Of a stretch of 21,720 bases of DNA, positions 14,521 to 21,720 are shown piece after piece. How positions within the stretch are numbered: the stretch's first letter is position 1; each line of letters opens with the position of its first letter. The notes beneath the pieces were generated by a model that made no database searches, had not been told where the DNA came from, and was given only the letters and a program-made list of their open reading frames with translations. Source of the stretch: DAOUKH01 sp034421515 (GTDB lineage: Bacteria; Chloroflexota; Dehalococcoidia; SHYB01); contig DAOUKH010000078.1 of NCBI GenBank assembly GCA_034421515.1, positions 1 to 21,720 of the forward strand, written 5' to 3'. The position numbers and the translations under genes are program-made.

Positions 14521-15300
14521 CTATTGGGCGGTGAAGCCGCCGTCGACGACGAGGCTGTGGCCGGTGACGAAGGAGGCTTCATCGGAGGCGAGGTAGAGGA
14601 CGGCGTTGGCGATGTCGGTGGGCCTGCCGTGGCGTCCGATGGGGGTGACCTTGGCGTAGTGCTCCAGCCGCTTCTTCTGCGTCGCCTCGTCGGCGCCGCG
14701 GCTGATGCCGCGGAGCATGGGGGTGTCGATGAAGCCGGGGGCGACGGCGTTGACGCGGATGTTGTCCTTGGCGAGCTCGAGGGCCATCATCTTGGTCATC
14801 ACGTGGACGCCGCCCTTGGAGCCGCTGTAGCCGGGGTTGGCCATGCCGACGAGGCCGGCGATGGAGGCGGTGTTGACGATGGCGCCGCCGCCGGCCTCGC
14901 GCATGGCGCGGGCAGCGTACTTGGCCACGAGAAAGACGCCGCGCAGGTTGACGGCGATGACCTTGTCGAACTCCTCCGGCTCCATGGAGTCGAGGTTCGA
15001 CTGGCGGGTCTGGTAGGCGCCGCTGATGCCCGCGTTGTTGAAGAGGACGTGGAGGACGCCGAAGCGCTCGACGGCGGCGGCGACGCAGGCCTCGGCGCCC
15101 TCGGCGGTAGAGACGTCGCTCTTGACGAAGAAGGCGTCGCCGCCGGCCTCGCCGATCTGAGCGACCGTCTTCTGGCCACCGACCTCGTCGAGGTCGCAGA
15201 CGCAGACCTTCGCGCCCTCCTCCGCCAAGCGGACGGCGGTGGCCGCGCCCAAGCCCGACGCTCCCCCGGTTACCAGGGCCACTTTGTCCTTCATTCGCAT
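14521..15300 (-). CDS. Short-chain dehydrogenase/reductase (classical SDR), third of three
   Basis: 259-residue NAD-dependent oxidoreductase. TGGASGLG (11-18) is the cofactor loop, D36 suggests NAD(H), and NNAG is at 88-91. The catalytic set is N118, S146, Y158 and K162 (YSGSK). The start is ATG 15300 with AAGGAGG just upstream. The open frame reaches 15987, but that stretch is antisense-frame shadow of the methyltransferase. It follows the methyltransferase stop by only 17 bases, so it belongs to the Rieske-GT-OMT-SDR operon as its last gene. It shares the C-terminal block ASDEASFVTGH.LVVDGG with the second SDR. Substrate unknown; acting on the same compound as the methyltransferase is a reasonable inference. 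Confidence 0.93.
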   Translation of the reverse strand: MRMKDKVALVTGGASGLGAATAVRLAEEGAKVCVCDLDEVGGQKTVAQIGEAGGDAFFVKSDVSTAEGAEACVAAAVERFGVLHVLFNNAGISGAYQTRQSNLDSMEPEEFDKVIAVNLRGVFLVAKYAARAMREAGGGAIVNTASIAGLVGMANPGYSGSKGGVHVMTKMMALELAKDNIRVNAVAPGFIDTPMLRGISRGADEATQKKRLEHYAKVTPIGRHGRPTDIANAVLYLASDEASFVTGHSLVVDGGFTAQ

Positions 15301-15317
15301 GGGCTGCCTCCTTGGGA

Positions 15318-16331
15318 CTAAGGCTTGCGGGCCAGGATGAGCGAGTTCGGGGCGTCGTAGTGAATATCGCCGAGCCTCGCCGTGGTCATCCAGCCGGTGA
15401 TCTCGCGAAGAGCGTAGCAGCGCCCGCCCCGCGTGTGTAGCAGCATGTTGACGGCGAAGACGGCCCCGAACTCGGGGGCGTCGAGGCCCGGCTCCATGAT
15501 GACGTCGCGGACGGCGACGCGTCCTCCCGGCGGGGCCGCCCTCGCGACGCGCTCGAAGAGGGCCGCGTTCTCCTCGGGCGGCTGCCCGTGGAGGATGTTG
15601 GACATGAAGATGAGATCGTGGCCGGCGGGGAGCTCGTCGAGGAGGAAGTCGCCTTCGACGACGGCGACGCGGTCCGCGAGACGCCATTCCTCCACGTTCT
15701 CGCGGGCCAGAGCCGCGGCCTTGGGCAGCTCGAAGACGGTCGCGCGCAGGTGCGGGTAGTCGCGGGCGAAGCTGAGGGCGTAGGCTCCCGCGCCGCCGCC
15801 GACGTCGAGGACGGCGGTGTGGTCGGCCAGCGGGAGCGCCTTTGCCAGAGCGGGCGCAATGAGGGCGGCGTCGCGGTGGAGGCCGCGGAGCAGCCGTTCG
15901 GCGACCTCGTCGCCCTGGCCTTCCTGGAAGATGGAGTCGCCGACGGCGGGCTTGCCCTGGAGCAGGGTCTCTTCCAGGCGGCCCCACATGTCCCAGCAGA
16001 GGTCGTCGACGACGAGCTGGTCGCCGGCGTAGCCCGGACGGCCGGGGACAAGGTAGGTATCGGCGACTTCGGTGTTGACGTAGGTCTCGCCGCGCTTGGC
16101 GAGGAGGCCGAGGGCGGTGAGGGCGTCGAGAAGGATGCGGAAGGCCCTGGGGTCGCCGTTCAGGTCTTCGGCGGCGCGGGCCGCGGTGGAAGGGTGGAGC
16201 GCGAGGCGGGCGAAGAGGTCCAGCTTGACCGCCGTAGTGACGATCTTGTGGCGCCAGTGGACTCCGGGCGCGAGGACCGGCGGCAGGCCGCTCCGGTGCG
16301 GCGCTTCGTCCCTATGGTCTTCGTCGGCGAT
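15318..16331 (-). CDS. SAM-dependent O-methyltransferase, AUC start proposed
   Basis: Family-2 O-methyltransferase (plant COMT/acetylserotonin OMT-like) methylating a small-molecule hydroxyl. The C-terminal half has the SAM loop LDVGGGAG (175-182), acidic E201 (FELP) and the likely catalytic histidine H248 (ILHGQPPEE). The N-terminal half is the usual winged-helix dimerisation domain (VKLDLFARL, GDPRAFRILLDALTALGLLAK, YLVPGRPGY). That half has no ATG, GTG or TTG; the first ATG (15989) would delete it and leave 223 residues. The frame fits a start at ATC 16329-16331, reading (M)ADEDHRDEAPHRS, nine bases after AAGGAG (16341-16346), which overlaps the glycosyltransferase TAA. This gives 337 residues, normal for the family. 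A base error in ATG, a frameshift or another weak start are alternatives. Confidence 0.85.
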   Translation of the reverse strand: MADEDHRDEAPHRSGLPPVLAPGVHWRHKIVTTAVKLDLFARLALHPSTAARAAEDLNGDPRAFRILLDALTALGLLAKRGETYVNTEVADTYLVPGRPGYAGDQLVVDDLCWDMWGRLEETLLQGKPAVGDSIFQEGQGDEVAERLLRGLHRDAALIAPALAKALPLADHTAVLDVGGGAGAYALSFARDYPHLRATVFELPKAAALARENVEEWRLADRVAVVEGDFLLDELPAGHDLIFMSNILHGQPPEENAALFERVARAAPPGGRVAVRDVIMEPGLDAPEFGAVFAVNMLLHTRGGRCYALREITGWMTTARLGDIHYDAPNSLILARKP

Positions 16332-16347
16332 GGCCTGCTTCTCCTTA
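16329..16347 (-). promoter_or_regulatory. Stop/Shine-Dalgarno/AUC overlap between glycosyltransferase and methyltransferase
   Basis: On the minus strand TAAGGAG joins the glycosyltransferase stop to a strong Shine-Dalgarno, followed by 9 bases and ATC. The spacing is right for initiation, and it is the only well-placed site for the full-length methyltransferase. It suggests coupled translation. Confidence 0.5.
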
Positions 16348-17385
16348 GGCCGAGCCGGCGGCTACGGAATCGTAGACGGCTTCGTAGCCCTCGACCATAC
16401 GGCTGATGGGGAACTGCTCCGCGACCCAGGCGCGGCAGGCGCGGCGGTCGATCTCGCCCAGGCGTCCGATGGCGCGGACGGCCTCGGCCTCGGTTTCGAC
16501 GAGGAAGCCGGTGCGGCCGTCGGCGATGACCTCGGGCATGGCGCCCCTGGGATAGGCGATGACGGGGGTGCCGACCGCCAGTGCCTCGGCGACGGCGAGA
16601 CCGAAGGGCTCCTCCCATTGCAGGGGAAAGAGGAAGCCCTTGGCGCGGCTCACCAGCTTCAGCACCTCGTCGTTGGGGAGGTGGGCGGCGTGGCGGACGC
16701 GGTCGCCGTCGACGTGGGGCTCGACCTCCTCGCGATAGTAACGCTCGGCCCAGGGAAGCTGGGGCGGGGCGTGGCCGACGATGACGAGGCGCTCGCCGGC
16801 GGCCTTGGCGATGCGGATGGCGTCGGCAATGCCCTTGTTGGGGGCGATGCGCCCCACGATGACGAGGAAGTCCTCGCCTTCGGCGCCAAAGGGGGTGGCG
16901 TCGACGTCGATGCCATTGGGGACGACGGGGAGATCGGGTTCGCCGAGGTTCTCGGCCTGCCGGCGGCTGATGCAGACGGGGTGGACGTTGGGGAAGTTGG
17001 CGCGGTAGTAGTCGTGCAGATCCCGTTCGATGTAGGCGTAGGTCAGGACCGTCGGCGTGGTGGTGAAGGTGGAGAAGTAGGCGGACAGGGTGGGCCAGTG
17101 GCCGTGGATGACGTCGAAGTCGCTGCCGCGGCGGTAGAGGTTGAAGGTGTTGCGGGTCTCCATCTCCTTGTCGACGTAGGTGGTGCAGTCGTCGTCGTAG
17201 GAGGTGGCGACGTCGACGACGGCGTGGAGCTCGGCGCTGACGTTGGAGTCGCCGGAGGCGAAGAGCTCGACGTGGTGGCCGCGGGCGACGAGCCCCTCGA
17301 CGAGGTGGTAGACCATGAGCTCGGTGCCGCCGTGGCTGCGGGGCGGCACCGAGAGGTAGGTGCTGGTGATCTGGGCGACGCGCAT
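16345..17385 (-). CDS. Glycosyltransferase family 4 (GT-B fold)
   Basis: 346-residue retaining glycosyltransferase. It starts MRVAQITSTYLSVPPRSHGGTELMVYHLVEGLVARGHHVELFA, where GGTE (19-22) is the usual N-terminal donor/acceptor loop. The C-terminal nucleotide-sugar domain has VGRIAPNKG and the E-x7-E motif in EEPFGLAVAEALAVGTPVIAYPRGAMPE (E259 and E267). No membrane segment is seen, so it is cytosolic or peripheral. The frame is open to 17604 over the Rieske gene, but MRVAQI at 17385 is the family start. The Shine-Dalgarno is poor, and the Rieske stop is only 16 bases upstream, so coupling is likely. Donor and acceptor are unknown. It is similar to GT4 enzymes annotated for lipopolysaccharide or glycogen-type sugars. 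Confidence 0.93.
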   Translation of the reverse strand: MRVAQITSTYLSVPPRSHGGTELMVYHLVEGLVARGHHVELFASGDSNVSAELHAVVDVATSYDDDCTTYVDKEMETRNTFNLYRRGSDFDVIHGHWPTLSAYFSTFTTTPTVLTYAYIERDLHDYYRANFPNVHPVCISRRQAENLGEPDLPVVPNGIDVDATPFGAEGEDFLVIVGRIAPNKGIADAIRIAKAAGERLVIVGHAPPQLPWAERYYREEVEPHVDGDRVRHAAHLPNDEVLKLVSRAKGFLFPLQWEEPFGLAVAEALAVGTPVIAYPRGAMPEVIADGRTGFLVETEAEAVRAIGRLGEIDRRACRAWVAEQFPISRMVEGYEAVYDSVAAGSA

Positions 17386-17401
17386 GGGGGCGCGCCGGGG
17401 G

Positions 17402-17716
17402 TTAGGCCGGCTCCTCGACTTCGAGGTCGTCGCCCTGGACGCGCACGTTGTAGCAGGTGAGCTTGCCGCTGGCGGGGGGCACGAGGGCCTGGCCGGTGGT
17501 GACGTCGTAGTCGCCGGCGTGCCAGGGGCATTGGAGGGAGGTGCCTTCGAGGAAGCCTTCCTCGAGCGGGCCGCCCATGTGCCAGCAGACGGCGGAGAAG
17601 CCATAGAAGGCGCCGTCGACGTTGGCGATGCCGACGCGCTCGCCGGCGACGTCGACGCCGATGACTTCTCCTTCAGGGACGTCGGCGACCTTGGCCACCT
17701 TCACGAAATTGCCCAT
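17402..17716 (-). CDS. Rieske [2Fe-2S] ferredoxin
   Basis: 104-residue soluble electron carrier. The cluster ligands are C44 and H46 (CWHMGGPLEEG) and C63 and H66 (CPWHAGDYD). This spacing and the lack of the second Rieske disulphide pair match NirD/biphenyl-dioxygenase-type ferredoxins rather than cytochrome bc1 subunits. No signal peptide or membrane anchor is present. The ATG at 17716 has GGAGG 9 bases upstream and a perfect TATAAT 42 bases upstream. The open frame continues far upstream into the helicase gene region but is out of frame with it and is shadow. It heads the operon with the glycosyltransferase, O-methyltransferase and SDR. No oxygenase or reductase partner is in the window, so the electron donor and acceptor are unknown. 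Confidence 0.93.
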   Translation of the reverse strand: MGNFVKVAKVADVPEGEVIGVDVAGERVGIANVDGAFYGFSAVCWHMGGPLEEGFLEGTSLQCPWHAGDYDVTTGQALVPPASGKLTCYNVRVQGDDLEVEEPA

Positions 17717-17758
17717 CGGGCGGACCTCCGGGATTGGTCGGGATTGCGCGCGCCGGAG

Positions 17759-17764
17759 ATTATA
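17759..17764 (-). promoter_or_regulatory. -10 box (TATAAT) of the Rieske-GT-OMT-SDR operon
   Basis: A perfect TATAAT on the minus strand in otherwise very GC-rich sequence, 42 bases before the Rieske ATG. I see no good TTGACA-like -35, so an activator may be needed. Confidence 0.55.
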
Positions 17765-17795
17765 CCGCGCCTGGGTGGGTGACGCGGGTGGGGGC

Positions 17796-17840
17796 GGGCC
17801 TGCCCTCTGTCCCTTCCAGAGGGAGGGAGGTTTAAGGGGC
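17796..17840 (+). repeat. REP-like dispersed hairpin repeat, copy C
   Basis: The stem CCCTCTG (17803-17809) with CAGAGGG (17817-17823) around a 7-base loop is followed by AGGGAGGTTTAAGGGG. It is in the same orientation as copies A and B and ends in the same TTAAG. It sits directly after the Lhr stop and before the Rieske promoter. Confidence 0.6.
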
Positions 17841-17844
17841 GCCG

Positions 17845-20800
17845 CTAGGGGCGGATGGCGCGGATGATGGCGTCGCGCTCGGTGGGGTCTTTGGGTTCGC
17901 GGAGGTGGGTGACGGCGCCGGCGACGCGGGTGGCGACGGGGAGGCCGTCCTGGTAGACGACGCGGTTGCCGGCGACGGAGGGGACGCGTTCGCCGGGGGT
18001 GATGAGCCCGGTGAGGTTGAGGGGGTCGGCGCCGGAGAGGGCGATGAGCGCGCCGTCGCCATCCTTGCGGCGGACGGCGCGGAGGGCCTCGACGGCTTCG
18101 GGCAGGGCGTACTGCTCGCCGGAGAACTCGGAGACGAAGCGGCCGCCACGAATCTCGCCCCGGGCCTCCATCCTGCGCCAGACCCGTAGGAGGTCGCGCC
18201 AAGGGGGGAGGCCGGTCTCGCGTTGAACGACGCGGTGGAAGACGACGCCGTAGCGCTGGAGTAGCTGGCGGCCCCAGAGCTCGGCGGCGGCGAGCGGGCC
18301 GGGGGCGTCGTCGTAGCCGGCGGCGTGGTCGTCGCGGAAGAGGGCCCAGCGGCCGCTCATGTCGGGCGGGACGATGGGCTGGCCGGGCCCGGCCCACGGG
18401 GTGCGCCGCGCGCGCCGGTTGGATCCGGCCCGCGTCGAGATGAGGCCGCGGAGGCCGCCGAAACCGTCGCCGGTGATCAGACCGGCGTTGACGAGTTGGC
18501 CGAGCGCGGTGCGCACCTCGGAAGGGAGACGGTGGGTGGCCTTGGCGAGGTCTTGGGCGAAGCTGGGGCCGCGCCACTTCAGATAGTCGAGGATTTCCTG
18601 GGCGAGCGAGCCGATCTTGGCCGAGCCGTTGGGATGGGGCGCGGCGGCGAGCCACGCGTCGAGGCGGTCGCGGAAGAGCAAGGCGATGGGTGAGGAGCGG
18701 GTGGGGCCGGCGGCGCGGCGGTCGGCGGTCGCGGGCGGGAAAAGGCGTCCCCAGACGACCTGTCCGGTCAGGCTCAGCTCGTCGAGCCAGGAGGGGGAGT
18801 AACGGTCCATGCGGGCGTTCAGCACCTGGCTCTCCCACGCGCCGGCGGGGGCTTGATAGCCCTGCAAGCCTTCGAGAACCTTTACCAGACCGGAAGCGCC
18901 CTGGAGGCGGGTCCCCGGCTCGGCGTGCTGCCAGGCGAAGAGGAAGCGCATGTACTGCTGGGGGGAGACAGGCTCGATCTCCTTGCGCAGACGGTCGAGG
19001 GTGTAGCGGTGGATGCGGGCGAGGAGTCGGCGGTCGCACCATTCCTCTGTTGCGGCGCCGTTCGCGCCGTTGGCGGGGCGCGGGGTGAAGGAGCCGCGGA
19101 GGACGGCGCCCTCGGTCTCGAGGGCGGCGAGGGCGGTGCCGATCTCGCCGACGTCGAGGCCGATGGAAGCGGCTATCGCGTGGGCCGTCACCGGGCCGAG
19201 GCTCTCCATGCGGCCTCGGACGAGCTCGATGAGCGCCTCGCCGCGTTCCCATGCGCGGGCGCGCTCGCGCTCGGGGGCTTCGACCGGCGGGTCGATGTGG
19301 CCGCCGCCTCCTTCGAGCAGGGATGGGAAGACGGCCTGGAAGAGGGACAGGCGCTCGGCGGCGATCCAGAGGGGCGGGGACTCGCCCTCGGACGGCGTCA
19401 CCTTGGCGGCGCGGCGCTCGGCGGTCAGGTCGGTCAGCAGCTCGGCCCAGGGGGCGGCCTCGGTCTCGGTGGCGAAGCCGAGAAGGGAGAGATCGTCGTG
19501 GAGCTCGTCGGCGTCGCGGGGGTCGGGCCAGGCCTGCTCGCGGACGAGGGCGATGGCCGAGGCGTCGAGCGCCCCGAGGTCGCGGGCCGACTCGATGTCG
19601 ATGGTGCGGCGCATCATGACGGCCTGTGCGCGGCGCTCTTCGAGGGGGGCGTCGTCGAGGAAGGCGTAGGGCTTGGCGCTGAGGATCTCGTGGGCCATCG
19701 GCGACGGCTCGACGGTGTCGACCGCGGTGGGGCGGAGGTCGCCGTTCTCGATGCGGCGGAGGAGGTCGAGGAAGGCGTCGACGTCCATGGCCTCGTGGAG
19801 GCAGTCGTCGACGGTCTGGCGGACGAGGGGGTGGTCGGGGATCTCGATGTCGCCGGCGACGTTCTCGGCGCAGGCCGTCTGGGAAGGGAAGACGGCGGCG
19901 AGGAGGTCGCCGGCGCGCATCCGCTGGATCGGCGGCGGGACCTTCTTGCCGCGCTCGTGGCGGAGGACGGCGAGGGAGCGGGTGCTGTTCCAGCGCCAGC
20001 GGACCTCGAACATGGGCGCGGCGAGCAGGGCCTGGGTGAGGACGTCCTGGGCCGACTTCGCGCTCAGGTAGTGGAAGACGTCGTCCAGCGGGAAGCTGTG
20101 CTGGGGGCCGAGCGAGAGGACGATGTTGTCCTCGGTGGCGGCGGCCTGGAGCTCCTGGTTGAAGGCGCGGCAGAACTTCTTGCGGAGGGCGAGGCCCCAG
20201 GCGCGGTTCACGCGGCCGCCGAAGGGGGCGTGGAGGACGAGCTGCATGCCGCCGGACTCGTCAAAGAAGCGCTCGAGGACGATTTTGCTCTGGGTGGGGA
20301 TGACGCCGAGGGAGGCCTTGGTCGCCGCGAGGTACTCGACGGCCTGGTCGGCGGCGATCTCTTCGATGCCGGCCTCGGCGGAGAGCCAGACGGCGGTGTC
20401 CTTGACGCGTTCGAGGTCGGGGGGCTGCTGGGCTCCGAGGCGTTCGTCGATCTCGGCGCGCAGGGCGGAGACCTCGTCGGAGAGCTCGGCGGTGCGGGCG
20501 GGGGCCTCACCGAGCCAGAAGGGGATGGTCGGCGGCTGGCCGTGGGCGTCTTCGACGAGGACCTTGCCCTGGGTGACTCTGAGGATGCGCCAGGCGGAGA
20601 TGCCGAGCTGGAAGATGTCGCCGGGCATGCTCTCGATGGCGAAGTCTTCGTTCACGGTGCCGACCATGGCGCCCTGGGGCTGGAGGATGACGTTGTAGTC
20701 GGCGTTCTCCGGGATCGCGCCGCCGGAGGTGACGGCGGCGAGCCGCGCCCCCTTCCGGGCGCGGACGCGATGGTTGACGCCGTCGTAGTGGAGGTGGGCG

Positions 20801-21720
20801 CGGCCGCGGCCGCGTTGGGTGGTGAAGCCCTCGGCGAGCATCCGCACCACGTCGTCGAAGTCGCCGCGGGTGAGGTCGCGGTAGGGATAGGCGCGGCGGG
20901 CGAGGTCGAAGAGGGCGGACTCGTCCCACTCTTCGAGCGCCGCCGAGGCGACGATCTGCTGCGCGAGGACGTCGAGGGGCTTTTCGGGAACGGTGAGGCG
21001 GTCGAGCTTACCTTGGCGGGCGGCGAGGAGCAGCGCGATGCACTCCATGAGATCGTCGCGGGTGGTGGGGAAGAGACGTCCCTTGGGGGTGCCGCCGAGG
21101 GTGTGCCCGGAGCGTCCGACGCGCTGGAGGAGGGTGGCGATGGCGCGGGTCGAGCCGATCTGGCAGACGAGGTCGATGTCGCCGATGTCGATGCCGAGCT
21201 CAAGGGAGGCGGTGGCGACGAGGGCGCGCAGGCTCCCCGCCTTGAGTCGCTGCTCGGCGTCGAGGCGCTGTTCGCGGGAGAGGCTGCCGTGGTGGGAGGT
21301 GACGAGGCCGTCGCCGAGCCGCTTGGAGAGATGCATGGAGAGGCGCTCGGCGAGCCGGCGGGTGTTGGTGAAGACGAGGGTGGTGCGGTTCTCGCGGATG
21401 AGCGCGGCGAGGCGGTCGTAGACCTCCTCCCAAGTCTCGTTGGACATGACGGCGGTCATTGGCTCGCTGGGGAGCTCGAGGCCGAGATCGAGGGTGCGGG
21501 CGTGGCCTTCGTCGACGATGGCGCAGTCGGGGGCGCCGCCGGGGCCGGCGCGTCGGGCGCCGATGAGGAAGCGGGCCATCTCCTCGATGGGGCGCTGGGT
21601 GGCGGAGAGGCCGATGCGAACGGGGCGCGACGGCGCGCAGGCCGTCACGAGGGCGTCGAGGCGTTCGAGGCTGAGGGCGAGATGCGCGCCGCGGCGGTCG
21701 CGGGCGACGGCGTGGATTTC
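17845..21720 (-). CDS. lhr: Lhr-type ATP-dependent helicase, 5' end beyond the window
   Basis: Superfamily 2 Lhr (large helicase-related) DNA repair helicase. 1291 residues are visible; the N-terminal RecA-like domain up to the DEVH box is off the right edge. The first residues EIHAVARDRRGAH are the tail of the DEIH Walker B motif. SAT (39-41) is motif III. A helicase C domain follows with LVFTNTRRLAERLS, SHHGSLSREQR, ATASLELGIDIGDIDLV and QRVGRSGH (motif VI). The central DEAD/H-associated region has HAPFGGRVNRAWGLAL. The long C-terminal half has the winged-helix repeats of Lhr-CTD, where E. coli Lhr has reported glycosylase activity (family knowledge). Full Lhr is about 1,500 residues, so perhaps 150-250 are missing. 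REP copy C follows the stop. Confidence 0.95.
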   Translation of the reverse strand, partial: EIHAVARDRRGAHLALSLERLDALVTACAPSRPVRIGLSATQRPIEEMARFLIGARRAGPGGAPDCAIVDEGHARTLDLGLELPSEPMTAVMSNETWEEVYDRLAALIRENRTTLVFTNTRRLAERLSMHLSKRLGDGLVTSHHGSLSREQRLDAEQRLKAGSLRALVATASLELGIDIGDIDLVCQIGSTRAIATLLQRVGRSGHTLGGTPKGRLFPTTRDDLMECIALLLAARQGKLDRLTVPEKPLDVLAQQIVASAALEEWDESALFDLARRAYPYRDLTRGDFDDVVRMLAEGFTTQRGRGRAHLHYDGVNHRVRARKGARLAAVTSGGAIPENADYNVILQPQGAMVGTVNEDFAIESMPGDIFQLGISAWRILRVTQGKVLVEDAHGQPPTIPFWLGEAPARTAELSDEVSALRAEIDERLGAQQPPDLERVKDTAVWLSAEAGIEEIAADQAVEYLAATKASLGVIPTQSKIVLERFFDESGGMQLVLHAPFGGRVNRAWGLALRKKFCRAFNQELQAAATEDNIVLSLGPQHSFPLDDVFHYLSAKSAQDVLTQALLAAPMFEVRWRWNSTRSLAVLRHERGKKVPPPIQRMRAGDLLAAVFPSQTACAENVAGDIEIPDHPLVRQTVDDCLHEAMDVDAFLDLLRRIENGDLRPTAVDTVEPSPMAHEILSAKPYAFLDDAPLEERRAQAVMMRRTIDIESARDLGALDASAIALVREQAWPDPRDADELHDDLSLLGFATETEAAPWAELLTDLTAERRAAKVTPSEGESPPLWIAAERLSLFQAVFPSLLEGGGGHIDPPVEAPERERARAWERGEALIELVRGRMESLGPVTAHAIAASIGLDVGEIGTALAALETEGAVLRGSFTPRPANGANGAATEEWCDRRLLARIHRYTLDRLRKEIEPVSPQQYMRFLFAWQHAEPGTRLQGASGLVKVLEGLQGYQAPAGAWESQVLNARMDRYSPSWLDELSLTGQVVWGRLFPPATADRRAAGPTRSSPIALLFRDRLDAWLAAAPHPNGSAKIGSLAQEILDYLKWRGPSFAQDLAKATHRLPSEVRTALGQLVNAGLITGDGFGGLRGLISTRAGSNRRARRTPWAGPGQPIVPPDMSGRWALFRDDHAAGYDDAPGPLAAAELWGRQLLQRYGVVFHRVVQRETGLPPWRDLLRVWRRMEARGEIRGGRFVSEFSGEQYALPEAVEALRAVRRKDGDGALIALSGADPLNLTGLITPGERVPSVAGNRVVYQDGLPVATRVAGAVTHLREPKDPTERDAIIRAIRP

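Noticed and set aside
14328..14582. N-terminal extension of the second SDR
   Set aside because: It runs through hairpin repeats and overlaps the third SDR, and the GTG at 14327 has a good AGGAG and the normal family start.
14521..15987. A 488-residue open frame suggesting an SDR with a long N-terminal extension
   Set aside because: The extension is shadow of the methyltransferase gene. ATG 15300 with AAGGAGG just upstream is the real start.
16345..16364. Programmed frameshift fusing the glycosyltransferase to the methyltransferase
   Set aside because: The frames do overlap between the TAG at 16362-16364 and the TAA at 16345-16347, but no slippery heptamer is present, and a Shine-Dalgarno directly precedes a plausible AUC start.
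17402..19252. A 616-residue open frame on the minus strand covering the Rieske gene and part of lhr
   Set aside because: Only the last 104 residues match a known family. The rest is Arg/Pro-rich low-complexity shadow of the helicase gene in another frame.
1..21720. CRISPR array, tRNA or rRNA genes, riboswitch
   Set aside because: No regularly spaced direct repeats, no cloverleaf with conserved T-loop sequence, and no recognisable riboswitch core were seen on either strand.

Overview
The window is GC-rich, densely packed bacterial chromosome. Gene content is mostly housekeeping: GroES/GroEL, a PcrA/UvrD helicase, TsaD, TilS, an ammonium transporter and an Lhr helicase. There is also a small accessory layer: an XRE-DUF2851 pair, a Rieske/glycosyltransferase/methyltransferase/SDR operon, two further SDRs, dispersed hairpin repeats and an IS end. 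A CIRCE element at groESL, leaderless-looking promoters, an orphan DUF2344 protein beside tilS, DUF2851 and several SDR paralogues would fit a GC-rich Chloroflexota (Dehalococcoidia/SAR202-like) genome. That assignment is inference from style, not proof.

Layout. 1-110: 3' end of a transposase-like reading frame and an IS481-like terminus with two direct repeats. 174-2356: groEL and groES on the minus strand, with a hairpin after groEL and a sigma70-type promoter plus CIRCE operator before groES. 2366-3982 (plus): a divergent promoter with a palindrome in its spacer, then an XRE regulator overlapping a DUF2851 gene. 3986-7412 (minus): tsaD and pcrA, each with a -10 hexamer very close to its start codon. 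7450-8985 (plus): amt. 9011-9894 (minus): an SDR with a good promoter. 10032-13539 (minus): CNNM/CBS membrane protein, DUF2344 protein and tilS, a tight three-gene operon. 13551-14327 (minus): second SDR. 14521-17764 (minus): Rieske ferredoxin, glycosyltransferase, O-methyltransferase and third SDR, a compact operon behind a perfect TATAAT. 17845-21720 (minus): Lhr-type helicase, running off the right edge.

How the parts work together. The groESL unit is a heat-shock operon expected to be repressed by HrcA. TsaD (t6A37) and TilS (lysidine34) are both tRNA-modification enzymes needed for ANN or AUA decoding. PcrA and Lhr are DNA maintenance helicases. The Rieske-GT-OMT-SDR operon looks like a small tailoring or redox pathway of unknown product. 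The least understood parts are the XRE-DUF2851 module, whose promoter carries its own operator-like palindrome, and the methyltransferase, whose full-length frame appears to begin at an AUC codon behind a strong Shine-Dalgarno.

No gene-free stretch exceeds about 210 bases. The larger gaps (87-233, 2229-2403, 9824-10031, 13442-13550, 14328-14520, 17717-17844) hold promoters, operators, a terminator-like hairpin or REP-like repeats. I saw no tRNA, rRNA or CRISPR array.
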